The notes under the pieces are model-generated. The model was not told the origin of the DNA, did not search any database, and saw only the letters and a program-made list of their open reading frames with translations. DNA of 18,803 nt from Candidatus Anderseniibacteriota bacterium. GTDB lineage: Bacteria > Patescibacteriota > Andersenbacteria > UBA10190. The stretch spans positions 1-18,803 of the forward strand of contig QIFI01000038.1 in NCBI GenBank assembly GCA_003229735.1. The letters run 5' to 3'. The position numbers were made by a program, and so were the translations under genes. Shown here piece after piece: positions 6,110-13,331 of this stretch. Within the stretch, counting starts at the first letter, position 1; the number at the start of each line of letters is the position of its first letter.

Positions 6110-7348
6110 ATGGCAGCCAGCAGGTATCTCATTATTGGCGGCGGTGTGGCCGGCACCACCGCCGCCAGCACCATCCGCCAAAAAGATCCCGATAGTGAAA
6201 TAACCATCGTTAGCGATGAACCGCACTATCTATACTCCCGTTTAATGCTCTCCAAACCCAACTTCTTTCTGGGCAAAATTCCTTTCGACCAGATCTGGCT
6301 GCGTGACAAAAAATGGTATAAAACCAACCGGATCAACTTTATTGGCGGAAAAACTGCTGCTAGGCTGGACCACACCAACCAGCAAGTTACTCTTGATGAT
6401 GGTTTAATATTGGCCTACGACAAACTTCTTCTAGCCACTGGCGTTTGCCCCCGGCCTCTGCCTATTCCCGGCATCGAAAAAACCGGCATCCACTACTTAA
6501 GAACCTTGGATGATGGCAAGAGCATCATTGAATCTGTCAATGAAGTCAAAGCGGCCGTCACAATCGGCGGCGGCTTTATCAGCTTTGAAATGGCTAATTT
6601 GCTCCAGCTATCCGGTGCCAAAGTATCAATAATTATTCGCGAGCCTCGCTTTTGGGCCAGCATCTTAGACGCCACAGCCAGTTCAATCATCGAACAGGCC
6701 ATTGCCGAAAGTGGTGTCAAACTAGTCCTGGAAGCAGAAGTCAAAGAAATCCAGGGAAAAGATAAAGTAACCGGCGTTATTCTTAAAGACAATCATATCA
6801 TCGCCTGTGACCTGGTGATCTGCGGTATCGGCGCCATCTGTAACATTGACTGGCTCAATGAATCCGGAGTCGATATTGACCGCGGCATTCTTACCGATGA
6901 CCATTTAAAAACCAACTTACCCAATATCTGGGGAGCCGGCGACGCCGCGCGATTTGACGACCCCATCCTGGAAGAAGAAGTCCAATTAGGCAATTGGGTA
7001 AACGCCCAAGAACAAGGCCGGGTCGCCGCTCTCAATATGGTTGGTGAAGATCTACTCTTCACCTTTGTTTCCTTTTACACCACCCACGGATTTGACAGCT
7101 CTATCACTTTCGTCGGCAATGTCCGACCGCAAAAAGAATACACAACTATCACTCGTCACGGGCCAGCCGACAATCAGCATGCTCAATTAATGATTGTAGA
7201 AAATGAGCTGGTTGGCGCCGTGCTCATCAACCAAACTGCCATCATGAAAGTTCTCACCGACATCATTAGACAAAACATCAAAGTTAATCATAAATTAGAC
7301 CAACTCCAAAATCCCGATTTCGATCTTAACATATTACTTAATAACTAA
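6110..7348 (+). CDS. FAD-dependent NAD(P)H oxidoreductase (ferredoxin/rubredoxin reductase type)
   Basis: Two-dinucleotide-fold flavoprotein expected to move electrons between NAD(P)H and a small iron-sulfur or rubredoxin-like carrier. The FAD-binding GGGVAG lies at residues 10-15. SRLMLSK (43-49) and LLLATGVCPRP (107-115) are typical. The NAD(P)-binding loop is GGGFISFE (153-160), with serine in place of the last usual glycine. IWGAGDAARF (273-282) is the second FAD motif. At 412 residues the length is normal, and no redox-active CxxC is seen, so it is not a disulfide reductase. It follows the ferredoxin by 9 nt and precedes the transporter by 6 nt. Its operon also carries hydrogenase accessory genes, so coupling hydrogenase to NAD(P) through the ferredoxin is a reasonable inference. 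Confidence 0.9.
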   Translation: MAASRYLIIGGGVAGTTAASTIRQKDPDSEITIVSDEPHYLYSRLMLSKPNFFLGKIPFDQIWLRDKKWYKTNRINFIGGKTAARLDHTNQQVTLDDGLILAYDKLLLATGVCPRPLPIPGIEKTGIHYLRTLDDGKSIIESVNEVKAAVTIGGGFISFEMANLLQLSGAKVSIIIREPRFWASILDATASSIIEQAIAESGVKLVLEAEVKEIQGKDKVTGVILKDNHIIACDLVICGIGAICNIDWLNESGVDIDRGILTDDHLKTNLPNIWGAGDAARFDDPILEEEVQLGNWVNAQEQGRVAALNMVGEDLLFTFVSFYTTHGFDSSITFVGNVRPQKEYTTITRHGPADNQHAQLMIVENELVGAVLINQTAIMKVLTDIIRQNIKVNHKLDQLQNPDFDLNILLNN

Positions 7349-7354
7349 GCCCTT

Positions 7355-8281
7355 ATGAAACACAAACTTAAATTAGCTATTGCCCTGGCTCTAAGCACCG
7401 CCATCATCTCCGGCACTAACAATTTCCTCACTAAGATTGCCGTTACAGCCGTGGCTGATCCGGTTGTTTTCACTTTTCTAAAAAACGGTATAGTAGCCAC
7501 CCTGTTAATTGGCCTGCTCATTGGCACCTCCCGTTGGCGTGAAATATTATCTCTATCCAAACATGACCTGACTAAACTCACCGCTATTGGTATTATCGGC
7601 GGCAGTCTCCCTTTCATACTATTTTTTACCGGCTTAACCATGATCCCGGCCATTAATGCCGCCTTTATCCATAAAACTCTTTTTATCTGGATTGCTTTAA
7701 TGGCTGTACCAATACTCAAAGAACGACTAGGTCGACTCCAATTAGCCGCCTTAATCCTTCTCCTTGGCGGCAATCTGGTGTTGTTTGGCCTGCCGCAATT
7801 TTCCGGCAGTCGCGGTGAGCTAATGGTCCTGGCCGCCACTTTACTGTGGGCCATTGAAAATATAATTGCCAAAAAGACCCTGCTTACTCTATCCAGTCCC
7901 TTAGTAGCCAGCGCTCGCATGACTATTGGCTCCCTGATTATTCTCATTGTCATCGCCTGGCAAGGCAAGCTATCCCTATTAATTACCCTATCTCCCGCTC
8001 AATGGGGATGGACACTCCTCACTAGCGCCCTGCTGACTGGTTATGTTTTAACCTGGTATACAGCCCTAAAAAATGCCCCCGCTATCCTAGTCGCCAGCCT
8101 GTTAGTTCCCGCTACTCTGATTACCAACTCGCTAACCGCCGTTTTTATTTCTGGCAATTTTCCCACTACCCAATTAATTAGCGGCACCCTGCTTGCCCTG
8201 GGCATCGTGCTAATTATTTCCCGCGCCCATACCATTAAAACACTGCCGCGAACAAATCAACCCGCGCCGCAATCATCTTAA
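7355..8281 (+). CDS. EamA/DMT-family transporter
   Basis: Inner-membrane protein of 308 residues with about ten hydrophobic segments in two similar halves, the drug/metabolite transporter layout. Halves begin near residues 8 (LAIALALSTAIISGTNNFL) and 153 (GELMVLAATLLWAIENIIAKK). KERLGRLQLAALILLLGG is the usual segment 4-5 junction. Substrate cannot be told; the family exports amino acids, nucleosides or sugars. The gene lies 6 nt after the flavoprotein gene. Its stop overlaps the next ATG as TAATG, so it is translated as part of the operon. Its place between redox and hydrogenase genes is unexplained; it may be a passenger, or could move a metabolite or metal-binding ligand needed by that system. 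Confidence 0.9.
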   Translation: MKHKLKLAIALALSTAIISGTNNFLTKIAVTAVADPVVFTFLKNGIVATLLIGLLIGTSRWREILSLSKHDLTKLTAIGIIGGSLPFILFFTGLTMIPAINAAFIHKTLFIWIALMAVPILKERLGRLQLAALILLLGGNLVLFGLPQFSGSRGELMVLAATLLWAIENIIAKKTLLTLSSPLVASARMTIGSLIILIVIAWQGKLSLLITLSPAQWGWTLLTSALLTGYVLTWYTALKNAPAILVASLLVPATLITNSLTAVFISGNFPTTQLISGTLLALGIVLIISRAHTIKTLPRTNQPAPQSS

Positions 8282-9081
8282 TGCCTCGTCCATTCAGTCC
8301 ATCCCCCCGGGTCAACCCGGCCGATACCACCATTAATAACCGGGTGCCTATGGACGGTGTAGCCCGTTGCGCTCGTTATGCTTTTGGTCCCAACAAATTA
8401 CACCTGTGTGGGCCCGACATGAATCAAGAAGTATTAAACTACTTAAATGAAGGCTTATCAGATCAGGGACTAACTAATATCCTTCAACAATTTAACACCC
8501 TCTATCCGTATTTGGCCCAAATTGCTCACGCCAATCACCTGTCCAACCCTTTTGACCACCAGGTCGTCGAAGCCTATTGGCTGGGTAATCGACTATTGGA
8601 TAATGTTCGCCCCCAAGTCTTTTATCGCCACCTTAAGGAAAACTTACGTCTCCCCAAGCGTCTGACCGGCCGGCAGATGTCCCGCCTAACCGCTAAATTA
8701 TCCCGCGGTGCTCTTATGCACCACTCTTTTCACGTCATGAACATTTGGCAAAGAACCGGGCATGATGAATCCACTCATACCCTGGACAGTATCGATAAAT
8801 GCCGCGTCAGTTGGGGACAAATAATATCTGTTAATGGACCAACCATCAAAGTTAAACGCCGCCCCTTAATTTGGTCTAATAACCAGCTGGCCTTAGATGA
8901 ACCGGTAACCGAAAATATCATTCGCCACCTGGCCGCCAGCTCGGATTTTGATCACCTGTCCCCCGGTCAAAACTTATCTATTCACTGGCAGGTCCCTTGC
9001 GAAATAATTACCGATCGCCAATTAGCCAACCTGAATAAATATACCGCCCTGTCTATCACTCTGGCCAACCAGACCATCTGA
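8281..9081 (+). CDS. DUF6390-like hydrogenase-associated protein
   Basis: Soluble protein of 266 residues with no membrane segment. From M24 onward (MDGVARCARYAFGP, LHLCGPDMN, DQGL, LYPYLAQIA, VEAYWLGNRLLD) it resembles what I recall as family DUF6390, found beside hydrogenase genes; this needs a database check. The middle has LPKRLTGRQMSRL and a His-rich GALMHHSFHVMN; the rest is less distinctive. A maturation or regulatory role for hydrogenase is inferred only from context: the protease gene follows by 46 nt, and the hydrogenase genes converge. The ATG at 8281 overlaps the EamA stop (TAATG). The first 23 residues are Pro-rich and outside the recognised part, so the ATG at 8350 is an alternative start, though it lacks an SD. 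Confidence 0.8.
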   Translation: MPRPFSPSPRVNPADTTINNRVPMDGVARCARYAFGPNKLHLCGPDMNQEVLNYLNEGLSDQGLTNILQQFNTLYPYLAQIAHANHLSNPFDHQVVEAYWLGNRLLDNVRPQVFYRHLKENLRLPKRLTGRQMSRLTAKLSRGALMHHSFHVMNIWQRTGHDESTHTLDSIDKCRVSWGQIISVNGPTIKVKRRPLIWSNNQLALDEPVTENIIRHLAASSDFDHLSPGQNLSIHWQVPCEIITDRQLANLNKYTALSITLANQTI

Positions 9082-9092
9082 CATCATCCCGC

Positions 9093-9120
9093 TTTACCCT
9101 CCCGATATATCAAATAGACT
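9093..9120 (+). promoter_or_regulatory. Weak candidate promoter of the maturation protease
   Basis: TTTACC (9093-9098) and TAGACT (9115-9120) are spaced 16 nt. The -10-like box lies exactly 7 nt before the ATG at 9128, as in the other apparent leaderless genes here. Each box matches consensus at four of six positions. Read-through from the operon is equally possible. Confidence 0.25.
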
Positions 9121-9127
9121 GAAGCAT

Positions 9128-9508
9128 ATGCCCAAACCGCAAATATGGGTATTCGGTAACCCCGACTATCAACCCGACGCCCTGCCGCTCAAAATCCTGC
9201 CCGCCCTAGCCAAGCAAAACTCGAACTTCAAATTCATTACCAAAGACCCTAACGAGGAATGGGATTTACCGGCCCGGCTCATCATTATCGACACCATCCT
9301 CGGCCTGAACCAGCCCCGCGCGTTTACTTCCCTGGACCAGTTCGAATCCACCCCTCGACTAACTGTCCATGACTTTGACCTGTTAACCAACCTGCGCTGG
9401 CTAAGCAAACTAAAGAAACTGCCTCCTTTCTTAATTATCGGCCTGCCGCCCACTCTTAAGCAAAACGACGCCATTAGCGCCGTTAATTCCTTACTGCCTG
9501 GCCCCTAA
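9128..9508 (+). CDS. Hydrogenase maturation protease (peptidase A31 family)
   Basis: Nickel-dependent endopeptidase that should remove the C-terminal tail of the [NiFe] large subunit once the metal centre is built. The 126-residue protein has the expected order of metal-binding sites: GNPDYQPDALPLKILP (10-25) with acidic D13/D17 near the usual Glu, IIIDT with D55, and HDFD with H81. It is short for the family (about 150-160). The target is plainly the adjacent convergent large subunit, which keeps a 9-residue tail after its last conserved His (H422). The gene ends 1 nt from that gene. No SD is visible; a -10-like TAGACT lies 7 nt upstream. Confidence 0.83.
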   Translation: MPKPQIWVFGNPDYQPDALPLKILPALAKQNSNFKFITKDPNEEWDLPARLIIIDTILGLNQPRAFTSLDQFESTPRLTVHDFDLLTNLRWLSKLKKLPPFLIIGLPPTLKQNDAISAVNSLLPGP

Positions 9509-9509
9509 A

Positions 9510-10805
9510 TTATTTTTCGTCCCACTTTACTTTTAGGAAATGTGAAGCGCAGCTCATGCACGGATCATAGGCTCGAATCAGTTTCTCCATTTCAAACTGC
9601 ATCTCGTCTTTAGTCTTGCTTTCGTCCAGCATTTGCTCAATCAACCGGCCTACATCCTGCTCAATATTAATCTGGTTCTGTCCCGTCGGCACCACAATCG
9701 TCCCCTTCACAATCTTGCCTTCCTCATTAATATGATAACGATGATAAAGAGTTCCTCTCGGTGCCTCTACCACTCCCACTCCCACGCCATACTTCTTGGT
9801 CGGTTGAGCCGGTGTCTCCGCCGCGAATTTTGTCTCCCGCAGTAAATCTTCCGCCACATCCATCGAATTTAATATTTCTATCCCCTGCGCTAAATTATTG
9901 TGATAAATATTAGTCGAAGGAAATAAGGCCAACGCCTCCGCCGCGTCCTTTTTGGTCTCCTCATGCAAGGTATCTTTGGACAAATTAATTCTAGCCAAAG
10001 ACCCTACCATGAATGATTCGCCTCGATATGTATAACCGGAAGCTTGAGAATACGGAATAACCACCCGCTCCACATGTTCCCGATAATCCCTCTCTTCAAT
10101 CACCGCGCCGTCATCAGTTTTGATTACGCCTTCCAGATAACCAAAAGGATCACTCACCAAAGCCATATAATTGGTCTTACGATCAAAGCTCCAATCACAC
10201 TTACGAAAAGTTTCAATTAACCGCGTAACTGCCGGCCGAATCTCTTTGATCTTAACCAAAGCCTGATTAATCTCCTCTGGCGTTGGCGCCTTCATAAACC
10301 CGCCAATCGTCGGGTTGATGCCATGCACACTGCGTCCGGCAATAATATCAGCTAGATAATTACCCGCCGCCTTGATGGCGAACGCGTCATGCAGATGCTG
10401 GTGCTGTTCCTCATCATCTTCGTCAAATGCCAAAAAATTATCCTGGCCATAAATATCCGGCATGACAAATAAATACAAATGCAGCGCGTGATCGCGAATC
10501 AGCAAAGCACACATCGTCAACCGCTTCATAATGCTGGTCTGCTCTGAAATCTGAAATCCTAAAGCTTTTTCACAAGCTTCAATTGAAGCCAGGATATGAG
10601 CATTTGAACACGTCCCGCAAATCCTGGCCACCAACTGCGGCACCCCCGCGTACGGCTTGCCTCGAATCGCCTGGGTATAAAATCGCTTGAATTCCGCGAT
10701 CCCAAACTCACACTGCTCCACCTTGCCATTCCGAACTTTAACCTCCATCGTAGCCGCCCCTTCGACTTTCGTCACTTCGTCTAAAGACAGGTCAACATTA
10801 TGCAT
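9510..10805 (-). CDS. [NiFe] hydrogenase large (catalytic) subunit
   Basis: Carries the Ni-Fe(CN)2CO site that splits or makes H2. Both metal-binding motifs are intact: R61-ICGTC (C63, C66) and DPCMSCASH (C416, C419, H422). APRGTLYH (348-355) supplies the conserved active-site Arg R350. The tail FLKVKWDEK after H422 implies protease processing, matching the neighbouring protease. The usual N-terminal EGH reads E15-G-A, keeping the Glu but losing the His. At 431 residues it resembles cytosolic group 3 enzymes more than membrane group 1; a new or minor subgroup is possible. It is not a complex I NuoD, since all four Cys remain. It lies 16 nt after the small-subunit gene. No hyp genes are present in the window. 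Confidence 0.93.
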   Translation of the reverse strand: MHNVDLSLDEVTKVEGAATMEVKVRNGKVEQCEFGIAEFKRFYTQAIRGKPYAGVPQLVARICGTCSNAHILASIEACEKALGFQISEQTSIMKRLTMCALLIRDHALHLYLFVMPDIYGQDNFLAFDEDDEEQHQHLHDAFAIKAAGNYLADIIAGRSVHGINPTIGGFMKAPTPEEINQALVKIKEIRPAVTRLIETFRKCDWSFDRKTNYMALVSDPFGYLEGVIKTDDGAVIEERDYREHVERVVIPYSQASGYTYRGESFMVGSLARINLSKDTLHEETKKDAAEALALFPSTNIYHNNLAQGIEILNSMDVAEDLLRETKFAAETPAQPTKKYGVGVGVVEAPRGTLYHRYHINEEGKIVKGTIVVPTGQNQINIEQDVGRLIEQMLDESKTKDEMQFEMEKLIRAYDPCMSCASHFLKVKWDEK

Positions 10806-10821
10806 ACTCGATTATTAATAA

Positions 10822-11328
10822 TTATTTGCTTTCAGCCGGCCCCACTCCAAAATGATCAAGTGCCTTACCCACCACTTCCACAAACTGACCCGGATCCATC
10901 GGGCACCCCGGTAATTCCGCGTCAACTTTAACTACATCTTTCACCGACAACACCTTCTCCAGATGACTAAACCTGTCCAAAATGAAACTAATTTCCTGCT
11001 TGGCTTTTTCATCAAAGTTATTGCGCTGCGCCGACGGCATACCCGATACCGCGCACGCTCCCACCGCCACCACCCATTTTGACAGCTGGCGAATTTCTTC
11101 AACCCGCTTCTTGTGATCCGCTGAAGAAATAGCCCCTTCTATAAATGCCACATCCATCTCAGCCATTTTATTACTTTTCTGAAGCACTCGAGCGTGAACA
11201 AAGTCAATCAATTTTCGCCATTCCTGCCAATGGTCATTCAATACTTCCGTAAACACTACCGTTGAATCCTCACAACAAGTAAACGTAAACCACCCGACTC
11301 TCAATTTCTTCTGCTCGTCACTGCTCAT
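10822..11328 (-). CDS. [NiFe] hydrogenase small subunit with one cluster
   Basis: Carries electrons away from the active site through a single proximal iron-sulfur cluster. From the start chosen here it has 168 residues and only four cysteines: C18-C19 in FTCCEDS, C92 in VGACAVSGMPSAQRN, and C142 in LPGCPMDP. EGAI (64-67) is also typical. The canonical first motif CxGC is replaced by an adjacent Cys pair, so the first ligand is displaced by one or two residues. No Tat signal and no extra ferredoxin domain are present, so the protein is cytosolic. The ATG at 11328 lies 7 nt after a perfect extended -10 and fits the homology start. A longer reading from a TTG at 11367 has AGGAGG 13 nt upstream, a poor distance. 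It forms an operon with the large subunit. Confidence 0.9.
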   Translation of the reverse strand: MSSDEQKKLRVGWFTFTCCEDSTVVFTEVLNDHWQEWRKLIDFVHARVLQKSNKMAEMDVAFIEGAISSADHKKRVEEIRQLSKWVVAVGACAVSGMPSAQRNNFDEKAKQEISFILDRFSHLEKVLSVKDVVKVDAELPGCPMDPGQFVEVVGKALDHFGVGPAESK

Positions 11329-11335
11329 CAAGATC

Positions 11336-11344
11336 ATTATAACA
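11336..11344 (-). promoter_or_regulatory. Extended -10 promoter of the hydrogenase operon
   Basis: On the minus strand TG-T-TATAAT is followed by 7 nt and then the ATG at 11328. The box and spacing equal those at the lactate permease, and no SD lies close to this ATG. It suggests a leaderless mRNA starting at the ATG. No matching -35 is seen. Confidence 0.5.
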
Positions 11345-11432
11345 TATCCACCACTCCCTATTCGCAATATCTTATTTCTTCCTCCTGGCCGTTTTGTATC
11401 CTTTCATGTCTCTAAAAAATACCCGCTACTTT

Positions 11433-12323
11433 CTAAAGCTCCCCATTATCATCAATGTCTTTTTTAGAAGCCTTAAATGCTTGTCGAATCAACCAGTATA
11501 ATCCGCCAGCTATCAATACCGCGAATATGACATTAGCCAGCGGCACCGAGCGAGTCATGTCTGTCACTTTTTCCGCTACTGTCTGAACAGATTCCGCCAT
11601 CCCTGAATCATCAGATTGCATCCCCAATTTCCCCGTCAACACCAACCCCAGCATAATTAAACCGGTACCAACAAACACCACGGCCGCCACCACATTGGAG
11701 CCGTAAACAGAATAACGACTATCCCCCAACTTGACTTCCATCAATTGCTTCTTAAACCATGGCTTTTCCAGCACATTTCCCCGCTCGATCAATATTGAAG
11801 CCACGTACAACGGCGCCACCATCCCCAGCACATAAGCCACCCCTACCCCCAACGACAACATAATACTTGGCGACAAAGCGCTTAAAGTCAGCACTCCCAA
11901 CAACACCGGCGCGCAGCACGCTGATGTAATACCGCCAATTAAGCCCAAAGTATATGTAGCCAATATATCGCTTCGACCCGGCTCATAGCCCCTCTGCTTA
12001 AAATGCGGCATCGGTAATTTGATCCCTAAAAAAGCCAATATGCCAATTATTATCATCACCGCCCCGCCCACTATGTATGTCTGATTGTGCAGCCGGAAAA
12101 AGAGGTCAGTTATTACTTTAGCTCCCAGCACCACCGGCAGCATTATCGTAAAGATACCTGCTGAATACACCAAGGTCATCAACAACACTCGTTTTCTTTC
12201 CCGAAAAATGTTGGCAAAATATGCCGGCAGCAGATATGAAATACAACACGGGGCAAACAAAGCCACCATCCCAGCCATAAAGGCCGCTATCAACGACACA
12301 TTATACAAAACATCGACACCCAT
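11433..12323 (-). CDS. ccdA: CcdA/DsbD-type transmembrane thiol-electron transporter
   Basis: Inner-membrane protein of 296 residues with about seven or eight hydrophobic segments. The family carries reducing power from cytosolic thioredoxin to thiol proteins outside the membrane. The two redox cysteines lie in segments one and four as usual: FAPCCISYLLP (C26, C27) and TSACCAPVLLG (C136, C137). Each is doubled to CC, where classical CcdA has single Cys in SPC and TPC motifs. The extra Cys may be redox-active or metal-binding. An extracytoplasmic stretch near 225-255 is acidic and polar, and the C-terminus is charged. It starts 13 nt after the CC/DCNHG protein gene, so that protein is the likely partner. 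No cytochrome c or other heme genes are nearby. Confidence 0.85.
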   Translation of the reverse strand: MGVDVLYNVSLIAAFMAGMVALFAPCCISYLLPAYFANIFRERKRVLLMTLVYSAGIFTIMLPVVLGAKVITDLFFRLHNQTYIVGGAVMIIIGILAFLGIKLPMPHFKQRGYEPGRSDILATYTLGLIGGITSACCAPVLLGVLTLSALSPSIMLSLGVGVAYVLGMVAPLYVASILIERGNVLEKPWFKKQLMEVKLGDSRYSVYGSNVVAAVVFVGTGLIMLGLVLTGKLGMQSDDSGMAESVQTVAEKVTDMTRSVPLANVIFAVLIAGGLYWLIRQAFKASKKDIDDNGEL

Positions 12324-12336
12324 AGTGCCCTATTAC

Positions 12337-13272
12337 TTAGACTCCGCAACCACTCCTAAATTGCGACCCGCCCGGTGCCGGCACCGGAGCCAACTGCTGT
12401 TTAATTTTTCTATACCCGGCCTTAGAACTAAAATTAGCCGCCAACACGACTTTGGGATCAACATCTGCCCATGCCGTATTCTCTTTAATTTGCCAGTAAT
12501 TAGCCAAATCGACATACATCTGACTAAACCAATATGAATTAAACGCCAACAGCGCTCCATATATATCATCCTCGCTCGATCCCTGACTAACCATCAACTC
12601 AATTAGACCCAGCGCCGCCATACCATGATTGCAATCTGGAAATGCCGTGGAATTACCGCAACAGGGACGATACACGCCTTCACTGATTCTCTTCACTAAC
12701 TTCTGCTGGTCGCCTGTCAATTTCAATATATCTGTCGAATTATATAAGCTCATTGCCTCCTTTGCCCCTAAAGTCCATCCTCCAGTTGCCGCTAAATTAG
12801 CCAATTGCTCCGGCTTCAACGCCCCCATCCGGCCTCCTGACAACACTTCTGATTTCTGGGTCAACCCCAAAGCCCATAATGTATTAACCCAAAAATAGGC
12901 ATTATCACTATTAATAGTAATTTTCTGCTTCTGATCACTGGTTAAATATGCCAATAATGTCTGATATTTCTCATCACTATAGTTTTCACCATATTTAGCC
13001 ATATCAATCCCCCCCGCCGCCACCAGTTTCTGACCGGTGTCCCCCCAGTTAATGTCAACTGTATAACCCTCTAATGGTACTACCGCCGCTACTACCTCAA
13101 GACTATCAACACCCTTGCTTCTCTTCGCCGGTTCCACCTGATCCGTCTCCGCCCGCCATCGCTTACTGGGTGTCACTTTTACATCAAACATATAAAACCA
13201 GGCCACCACCAACACCACCAGCGCCCCCCACGCTACCGTCGGCAACCACGATTTATCAGCTCCCGTCACCAC
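12337..13272 (-). CDS. Unrecognised membrane-anchored protein with CC...DCNHG motif
   Basis: I cannot name this family with confidence. The 311-residue protein has one membrane segment (about 13-29), a charged linker, then a soluble domain. The striking block is YRPCCGNSTAFPDCNHGMA (201-219) with C204, C205, C214 and H216, plus a C-terminal SGCGV (C309). These are the only cysteines. Residues 81-200 repeat a pattern of helices ending in KLVKRISEGV. It starts at GTG 13272 or GTG 13269; the second overlaps the stop of an upstream mini-ORF as GTGA. Flanked by DUF1573 and CcdA genes in one operon, it is probably a thiol or metal-binding envelope protein kept reduced by CcdA. That role is inference. 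Confidence 0.82.
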   Translation of the reverse strand: MVTGADKSWLPTVAWGALVVLVVAWFYMFDVKVTPSKRWRAETDQVEPAKRSKGVDSLEVVAAVVPLEGYTVDINWGDTGQKLVAAGGIDMAKYGENYSDEKYQTLLAYLTSDQKQKITINSDNAYFWVNTLWALGLTQKSEVLSGGRMGALKPEQLANLAATGGWTLGAKEAMSLYNSTDILKLTGDQQKLVKRISEGVYRPCCGNSTAFPDCNHGMAALGLIELMVSQGSSEDDIYGALLAFNSYWFSQMYVDLANYWQIKENTAWADVDPKVVLAANFSSKAGYRKIKQQLAPVPAPGGSQFRSGCGV

Positions 13273-13331
13273 CTTTGGCTTGTTATGAGACGCCTCCGTT
13301 CAATTATCTGATTGACTATCATCATATCCAT
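13266..13331 (-). CDS. Possible 21-residue linking mini-ORF
   Basis: An ATG overlaps the DUF1573 stop as TGATG, and the mini-ORF stop TGA overlaps a start of the next gene as GTGA. The peptide is basic near its C-terminus (ERRRLITSQRW). Both junctions are classical coupling overlaps, so it could be a coupling peptide. It could also be the true basic N-terminus of the next protein, cut off by a one-base frameshift, since that protein otherwise starts abruptly before its membrane segment. Only weak SD-like sequence precedes it. Confidence 0.3.
   Translation of the reverse strand: MDMMIVNQIIERRRLITSQRW

Noticed and set aside
9510..11328. Complex I subunits NuoD/NuoB instead of a hydrogenase
   Set aside because: The large subunit keeps both Cys pairs and the terminal His, has a processing tail, and a maturation protease gene is adjacent.
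11372..11407. An 11-residue frame with an internal AGGAGG between ccdA and the hydrogenase operon
   Set aside because: Too short, basic, with no coupling overlap. The AGGAGG is 13 nt from the only downstream alternative start (TTG 11367), so it decides nothing.
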